DNA of 64,000 nucleotides. It comes from Roseovarius sp. (GTDB lineage Bacteria > Pseudomonadota > Alphaproteobacteria > Rhodobacterales > Rhodobacteraceae). A program made the translations under genes and the position numbers. Shown here piece by piece: positions 57,080-64,000 of this stretch. Below the pieces are notes generated by a model. It did not search any database, was not told where the DNA came from, and saw nothing but the letters and a program-made list of their open reading frames with translations. The stretch covers positions 276,001 to 340,000 of the forward strand of contig JAOSKR010000001.1 of assembly GCA_027493545.1 (NCBI GenBank), written 5' to 3'. Within the stretch, counting starts at the first letter, position 1. Each line of letters begins with the position of its first letter.

Positions 57080-57083
<4 letters not shown>
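56283..57083 (-). CDS. kdsB: 3-deoxy-manno-octulosonate cytidylyltransferase-like (KdsB/KpsU)
   Basis: This 266-residue enzyme activates Kdo with CTP. It has LIVIPARHASTRYPGKPLVE, VVIATDDGRIAEAARGFG, VVMTSGDCRNGTERCAEA, VVNLQGDAPLTPPWFVEDLI, FHHVGVYACRAEAL and RSFWELNNPEDVARIE near the end. The start overlaps the cysQ stop as ATGA. Given the KpsM-like gene nearby it may serve a capsule (KpsU role) or lipopolysaccharide. Confidence 0.9.
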
Positions 57084-57879
<796 letters not shown>

Positions 57880-58018
57880 GAAACTGCTCCGATATGCCTG
57901 CGGACCCGCGCCGCCATGTTGCGGGACGGCCCAGCACCCCTTATGATATGATCCTAACCGGTCGGCAAGAAACCCGTGCGACCGTACGGGCAGGTTTTCA
58001 GGGCGGCGGCAAGGCCTC

Positions 58019-58840
58019 ATGTTTCAACAGACCAGACCGAGATCGACACTTCAATCCGCCTTCATCATCGGCGAGCTGATCTATCACACCACGGTCAGAA
58101 AGGTCCGCAACACCCACAGCAACGCCTTCGTCGCGCTGTTGGTCAACATGCTGCAGGCGGTGGTGCTGGTCGCGACATTCTACGTGCTGTTCTCGATTCT
58201 GGGCCTGCGGGGCGCGAAACTGCGGGGCGATTTCCTTCTCTACGTGATGTCGGGGGTGTTTCTCTACATCACCCATGTCAAGACGGTTGGCGCGGTTGCG
58301 GGGTCTGAATCCCCGGCGTCGCCGATGATGCAGCACGCACCGATGAACACCATCATCTCGATCGCCGCGGGCGCACTCAGCACCCTTTACATCCAGTCGC
58401 TGTCGCTCTTCACCATCCTCTTCATCTATCATGTGGTGATTACGCCGTTTCAGATCGATCACCCGATCCTGGCCTATTCGATGTTTCTGCTGGCCTGGTT
58501 CACCGGCTGCGCGGTAGGGCTGGTGCTGCTGGCGATCAAGCCGTGGTTTCCGACGTTCGTGTCGGTCTTCACGATGGTCTACCAGCGTGCCAACATGATC
58601 GCCTCGGGCAAGATGTTCGTCGCCAACATGCTGCCGCCGATGATGCTGAAGGTATTCGACTGGAACCCGCTCTTTCACGCCATAGACCAATCCCGCGGCT
58701 TCACCTTCGCCAACTATTTTCCCCGCAATTCCAGCATCGAGTATCCGCTGATCGTCGGCATCGTCCTGATCATGGTGGGACTGATGGGCGAGTTCTATAC
58801 CCGCCAGCGGGTTTCCAGCAGCTGGGGTGCGCGGCGGTGA
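58019..58840 (+). CDS. Polysaccharide export ABC transporter permease, KpsM-like
   Basis: This 273-residue ABC-2 type permease has about six hydrophobic helices: AFVALLVNMLQAVVLVATFY, FLLYVMSGVFLYITHVKTVG, LYIQSLSLFTILFIYHVVIT, YSMFLLAWFTGCAVGLVLLA and YPLIVGIVLIMVGLMGEFYT. Family members move polysaccharides across the inner membrane. No ATPase partner (KpsT-like) is in the window. It is divergent from cysQ and overlaps the next gene by four bases (GTGA). Confidence 0.85.
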   Translation: MFQQTRPRSTLQSAFIIGELIYHTTVRKVRNTHSNAFVALLVNMLQAVVLVATFYVLFSILGLRGAKLRGDFLLYVMSGVFLYITHVKTVGAVAGSESPASPMMQHAPMNTIISIAAGALSTLYIQSLSLFTILFIYHVVITPFQIDHPILAYSMFLLAWFTGCAVGLVLLAIKPWFPTFVSVFTMVYQRANMIASGKMFVANMLPPMMLKVFDWNPLFHAIDQSRGFTFANYFPRNSSIEYPLIVGIVLIMVGLMGEFYTRQRVSSSWGARR

Positions 58841-59442
58841 TCCGCGCCGCACTGGTCTGGCTGCTTCTGCTGCCGTCGCTTGCCGCGGCACAGGCGTTGC
58901 CGGCGCTCTACGACGTCGCCGGGGTGGCGGCGGGGGATACGCTCAATGTGCGTACCGGACCCTCGACCGCATTCGAGGTGCTGGCCAAGCTGCCGCCCGA
59001 CGCCGCCGGGATCGAGGTCGTCGACACCGACGAAAGCGGCAGATGGGGTCTGATCAACGTCTCCGATCGCGCCGGCTGGGTGGCGCTCGATTTCATGGCA
59101 CGCCGGGCGGGCCAGCCCGAGGCGGGCCTGCCGAACGACCTGATCTGCGCCGGAACCGAGCCGTTCTGGTCATTCCGGCTGACCCCGGACGCAAAGGCCG
59201 CCTTCACCCGCGACGGAAGGGAGGCGACGCTTCCCGGTGTCCTGACGGTACCGTCGCTGAACCGGACCGACCGCGCCGCGCTCTTTGCCGATGGCGGCGA
59301 GCTGGTGGTCACCGCGGTCCTCGGCCGGGCATCGTGTTCCGACGGCATGAGCGATCGCGCCTACGGGCTCGGCATCGACCTGCTGGTTACCGACGAGGCC
59401 GAGGTCCGGGTCTATTCCGGCTGCTGCCGCATCGCCCCCTGA
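58837..59442 (+). CDS. Secreted SH3-domain protein
   Basis: This 201-residue exported protein has a signal peptide (IRAALVWLLLLPSLAAAQAL) and an SH3b-like domain (about 25-85: YDVAGVAAGDTLNVRTGPST, GRWGLINVSDRAGWVALDFM). A C-terminal domain follows (about 100-201) with CAGTEPFWSFRLTP and a CRIAP end, as in COG3650-like proteins. Three cysteine-rich spots (ICAGTEP, SCSDGM, SGCCRIAP) may form disulfides. The GTG start overlaps the permease stop. The function is unknown, probably at the cell envelope. Confidence 0.8.
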   Translation: MIRAALVWLLLLPSLAAAQALPALYDVAGVAAGDTLNVRTGPSTAFEVLAKLPPDAAGIEVVDTDESGRWGLINVSDRAGWVALDFMARRAGQPEAGLPNDLICAGTEPFWSFRLTPDAKAAFTRDGREATLPGVLTVPSLNRTDRAALFADGGELVVTAVLGRASCSDGMSDRAYGLGIDLLVTDEAEVRVYSGCCRIAP

Positions 59443-59448
59443 CATCCG

Positions 59449-59516
59449 CGCCCCAGCCCGGAACCGGGGCCTTGCCGCCCGACGCAGAGGCCCCGGATCA
59501 GGTCCGGGGCGGGGGC
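59449..59516. repeat. Extragenic repeat with repeat B copy 4
   Basis: The stretch CGGAACCGGGGCCTT, about 17 variable bases, then GGCCCCGGATCAGGTCCGGG parallels 43655-43712. Both copies are also followed within 30 bases by a CGATC...GACGCG segment. It fills part of the 218-base gap between the SH3 protein and alkB (convergent), which holds no gene. Confidence 0.6.
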
Positions 59517-59660
59517 CGATCTGATACGACGCGCGCGACAAGGTGTTGCTACATAATCGAATTCATCCCGCCCGGCCCGCCTGCGGGCGGGCATGCGCCC
59601 ACCCGGGCGGCCGCATGCCCTCCATTGCAGACGTCCGAATCCGACTCGACACAACACGCC

Positions 59661-60266
59661 TCAATCCACCACCCTCAGCGTCAGGTTGACGCGCCCGCCG
59701 CCCCGCAGCAGCGTCGACGAGCCGAAGCGGATGCGGTCGATGCCGTGATAGCAAAGCCGCGCCTCGCCGCCCATAACCACCACGTCGCCCGAACGCAGCC
59801 AGACCGAGGACGTCGGGCCGCCGCGGGTGGTGCCGCCCATGCGAAAGAGCGCCTCGTCGCCCAGCGACAGCGACACCACCGGCCAGCCGAAATCGGCCTC
59901 GTCGCGGTCCTGGTGCAGGCCCATGCGCGCGCCCTCGCCGTAATGGTTGACAAGACAGCAGTCGGGGTCGCGCCCGGACCCGACGAAACGACGCCACAGC
60001 TCCAGAACCGGGGCCGGAATATCGGGCCAGGGCCGGCCGCTCGGGTGGCGGCGCTCGTAGCGATAGCCCGAGCGGTCGGAATACCAGCCATACCTGCCCG
60101 CCGAGGTCATCCGCACCCTCATCGGCCGGCCGAAAGGCGTCACCGGAGAGAACAGCGGTGCCGCCGCCGCAACCGCGCGCAGATCGGCCACCAGCGCCTC
60201 CTGTGCGGCGCGGTCCAGCACCTCGCGAAATATCCTGAAACCGCTGATCGTCTCGTCTGGCTGCAT
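59661..60266 (-). CDS. alkB: Alkylated DNA repair dioxygenase AlkB
   Basis: This 201-residue Fe(II)/2-oxoglutarate dioxygenase removes methyl groups from 1-methyladenine and 3-methylcytosine. Iron ligands are in LHQDRDEADF (HxD) and CYHGIDRIRFG (His), and the 2-oxoglutarate Arg is in GGRVNLTLR. Substrate-side features include MTSAGRYGWYSDRSGYRYE and VSLSLGDEALFRMGG. The start at 60266 (MQPDETISG) follows comparison with the family. It diverges from dnaK. Confidence 0.92.
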   Translation of the reverse strand: MQPDETISGFRIFREVLDRAAQEALVADLRAVAAAAPLFSPVTPFGRPMRVRMTSAGRYGWYSDRSGYRYERRHPSGRPWPDIPAPVLELWRRFVGSGRDPDCCLVNHYGEGARMGLHQDRDEADFGWPVVSLSLGDEALFRMGGTTRGGPTSSVWLRSGDVVVMGGEARLCYHGIDRIRFGSSTLLRGGGRVNLTLRVVD

Positions 60267-60339
60267 GTCCGCACTCCCGCCTTGGGCGACTACCTGGCAC
60301 ATTCGATCGGTTTTTGCCCGGCCTGCGCCCGCCGCACCG

Positions 60340-60368
60340 CTTGCAGGGCGCAAACCGCCTGCCTATAT
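60340..60368 (+). promoter_or_regulatory. Heat-shock sigma-32 (RpoH) promoter of dnaK
   Basis: CTTG at 60340-60343, an 18-base spacer and CCTATAT at 60362-60368 match the alphaproteobacterial RpoH consensus (CTTG-N17/18-CYTATNT). It lies about 110 bases before the dnaK start. Confidence 0.8.
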
Positions 60369-60480
60369 ACGCCGGGAACCGCGGAGTGGACCCGATCCGC
60401 TTCGCCACCGGTATCGAGGCCGGATGCCGTAACGGGTCCGGTCTCGTGGAAATCGCCTAACGAAGAAGGGATCGAAAGAC

Positions 60481-62397
<1,917 letters not shown>

Positions 62398-62408
62398 ACG
62401 GCGCGCCG

Positions 62409-62439
62409 GTCAGCGGGGGCCATCGGCCCCCGCCTGACT
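62409..62439 (+). terminator. Intercistronic hairpin between dnaK and dnaJ
   Basis: GCGGGGGCC and GGCCCCCGC pair around a three-base loop, with outer GTCAG/CTGAC pairing. No T-run follows. It probably lowers dnaJ relative to dnaK or stabilises the dnaK message. Confidence 0.6.
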
Positions 62440-62472
62440 CCGCCCGTCTGACTCTGCCAGAGGAGATCCGAG

Positions 62473-63630
62473 ATGGCCAAGCGGGACTATTACGACGTAC
62501 TCGGTCTTTCCCGGGGCGCGTCGGCCGAGGAAATCAAGAAGGCCTATCGGAAGAAGGCCAAGGAACTCCACCCCGACCGCAACAAGGACCACCCCGGCGC
62601 CGAGACCGAATTCAAGGAAGCCGGTGAGGCCTACGACGTTCTGAAAGACCCCGACAAGAAGGCCGCCTACGACCGATTCGGCCATGCCGCCTTTGACGGC
62701 GGCATGGGCGGCCGCGGGCCGCGCCCGGGCGGTGGCATGGGCGGCGGCCATGGCGATTTCGCCAGCGCCTTTTCCGACGTCTTCGACGACCTTTTCGGCG
62801 ATTTCATGGGCGGCGGCCGCGGCGGCGGCGGCCGGCAGCGGGCGGCGCGCGGTTCCGACCTGCGCTACAATCTGCGGGTGACGCTGGAAGAGGCCCATGC
62901 CGGCCTGCAGAAAAGCATCAACGTTCCCAGTTCGGTGATGTGCGACGCCTGCAAGGGTTCGGGCGCCGAGGGCGGCGCCGAACCCAGCCAGTGCCCGACC
63001 TGTTCGGGCATGGGCAAGGTGCGCGCCCAGCAGGGCTTCTTCACCGTCGAGCGCACCTGCCCCACCTGCTCGGGGCTGGGTCAGATCATCAAGAACCCGT
63101 GCAAGACCTGCCACGGCGCCGGCCGTGTCGAGAAGGACCGCACGCTCAGCGTCAACATTCCCGCCGGCGTCGAGACCGGCACCCGCATCCGCTTGGCGGG
63201 CGAGGGCGAGGCCGGGATGCGCGGCGGTCCGGCCGGCGATCTCTACATCTTCATCGAGGTCGCCCCGCACGAGCTTTTCCAGCGCGAGGACCGCAACCTC
63301 TTCTGCCGCGTGCCGGTGGCGCTGAGCACGGCGGCGCTTGGCGGCGACATCGAGGTGCCCACCATCGACGGCGGACGCAGCCGCGTGAAAATCCCCGAAG
63401 GCTCGCAATCGGGCCGGCAGATGCGGCTCAGGGGCAAGGGCATGCCGGGGCTGCGCGGCGGGCCCCATGGCGACATGTTCATCGAACTTGCCGTCGAGAC
63501 CCCGGTGAACCTGACCGCGCGGCAAAAGGAACTCCTGCGCGAGTTCGCCGGGCTGAGCGAGGACAACAACCCCGAAAGCCACAGCTTCCTGTCGTCGGTC
63601 AAGAAGTTCTGGGACAGCATGAAAAGCTGA
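62473..63630 (+). CDS. dnaJ: Chaperone protein DnaJ
   Basis: This 385-residue type I Hsp40 has the J domain with HPD ([14 protein letters not shown]), a Gly/Phe-rich region (about 75-120), four zinc motifs ([32 protein letters not shown]) and two C-terminal beta domains. It stimulates DnaK. The ATG has AGAGGAGA upstream. Confidence 0.98.
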   Translation: MAKRDYYDVLGLSRGASAEEIKKAYRKKAKELHPDRNKDHPGAETEFKEAGEAYDVLKDPDKKAAYDRFGHAAFDGGMGGRGPRPGGGMGGGHGDFASAFSDVFDDLFGDFMGGGRGGGGRQRAARGSDLRYNLRVTLEEAHAGLQKSINVPSSVMCDACKGSGAEGGAEPSQCPTCSGMGKVRAQQGFFTVERTCPTCSGLGQIIKNPCKTCHGAGRVEKDRTLSVNIPAGVETGTRIRLAGEGEAGMRGGPAGDLYIFIEVAPHELFQREDRNLFCRVPVALSTAALGGDIEVPTIDGGRSRVKIPEGSQSGRQMRLRGKGMPGLRGGPHGDMFIELAVETPVNLTARQKELLREFAGLSEDNNPESHSFLSSVKKFWDSMKS

Positions 63631-63685
63631 CCCGGGCCGGGCGCGGTTAACCTTCCGCTAACCACGCGTGCGCCATGCTGGCGGC

Positions 63686-64000
63686 ATGACGCATCACCTC
63701 GGCCTTTCAGACATGGCACTGCCGCTTTTCGACAGCGACGACTGCCGCCCGGAAACCGCGGCGGCATCCGCCCCGGTCGGCGCGCAGCCCTCCTATCTCC
63801 GCGATCACCGCAAGCGGCTGCGCGACCGCTTCCTTGCCGGCGGTGCCGCCGCGCTGCCCGATTACGAGATGCTCGAACTGGTGCTTTTCCGCGCCATCCC
63901 GCGCCGCGACGTCAAGCCGCTGGCGCGGGCGCTGATCGAGGCCTTCGGCGATTTCAACGGCGTGCTCTCGGCCCCGACGCACCGGCTGGCCGCCATCGAC
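63686..64000 (+). CDS. radC: RadC family DNA repair-like protein, N-terminal part (cut by window end)
   Basis: The frame is open to the window end. After a variable N-terminus it shows YLRDHRKRLRDRFLAGGAAA, LPDYEMLELVLFRAIPRRDV and KPLARALIEAFGDFNGVLSA, the helical N-terminal region of RadC/MPN+ proteins. The ATG at 63686 or that at 63713 could be the start. The metal-binding MPN domain lies beyond the window. Confidence 0.85.
   Translation, partial: MTHHLGLSDMALPLFDSDDCRPETAAASAPVGAQPSYLRDHRKRLRDRFLAGGAAALPDYEMLELVLFRAIPRRDVKPLARALIEAFGDFNGVLSAPTHRLAAID

Overview
The window is a high-GC, densely coded alphaproteobacterial chromosome segment, most likely from a Rhodobacteraceae (marine Roseobacter-like) organism. 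Support comes from gene content and order: rnd-lptC-lptA-lptB-hpf-ptsN beside tRNA-Leu, an MbfA-type iron exporter, ectoine catabolism genes in the eutB/eutC/eutD/AsnC style, an alphaproteobacterial heat-shock promoter before dnaK, and small extragenic repeats. No phage, IS element, CRISPR array or rRNA was seen. Assignments rest on reading motifs and on remembered family sequences; no database search was run.

Layout. 1-4.3 kb: MFS transporter tail, then a minus-strand run of an AEC permease, S-formylglutathione hydrolase, YaiI/DUF188, a HAD phosphatase and an ornithine cyclodeaminase-like protein. 4.7-5.6 kb: MbfA. 5.7-18.1 kb: a solute catabolism block with a Pot-type ABC transporter (two unusually enlarged permeases, binding protein, ATPase), a class III aminotransferase, an aldehyde dehydrogenase, an Lrp/AsnC regulator, EutC, EutB and, divergently, EutD/DoeA ectoine hydrolase. 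18.2-25.9 kb: a putrescine block with a SpuC-like aminotransferase, a GntR/FCD regulator, a PotFGHI-like ABC transporter and a PuuB-like FAD oxidase. 26.0-29.2 kb: threonine catabolism, tdh and kbl with a cysteine synthase-like gene between them. 29.3-36.1 kb: hydantoinase/oxoprolinase, QueG, GST, MtgA and an OYE/TMADH-type flavoprotein. 36.1-42.6 kb: an AT-rich gap, then glutamate synthase gltB and gltD. 42.8-48.8 kb: uppP, an NDUFA9-like epimerase, tRNA-Leu(CAG), rnd, lptCAB, hpf and ptsN. 48.8-59.4 kb: a surface glycan cluster (sulfotransferase-like, GT14-like, two GT2 paralogues, galE, galU, kdsB-like, cysQ, a KpsM-like permease, an SH3-domain lipoprotein-like protein). 59.6-64 kb: alkB, dnaK-dnaJ, and the start of radC.

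How the genes work together. The ectoine block covers ring opening by EutD, hydroxyectoine-specific steps by EutB/EutC, transamination of diaminobutyrate and oxidation of aspartate semialdehyde; no deacetylase (EutE/DoeB) is in the window. The putrescine block covers uptake and two possible oxidative routes. The glycan cluster couples UDP-sugar and CMP-Kdo supply to glycosyl transfer, export and possibly sulfation, with CysQ able to remove the PAP by-product.

Caution. About 18 single-base indels, nearly all in short homopolymers, split otherwise well conserved genes between about 14 and 58 kb. Even gltB is broken twice and tRNA-Leu seems to lack one acceptor base. This pattern points to sequencing or assembly error rather than true gene decay. 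Genes below are given as their full reconstructed extents, with the break sites stated.
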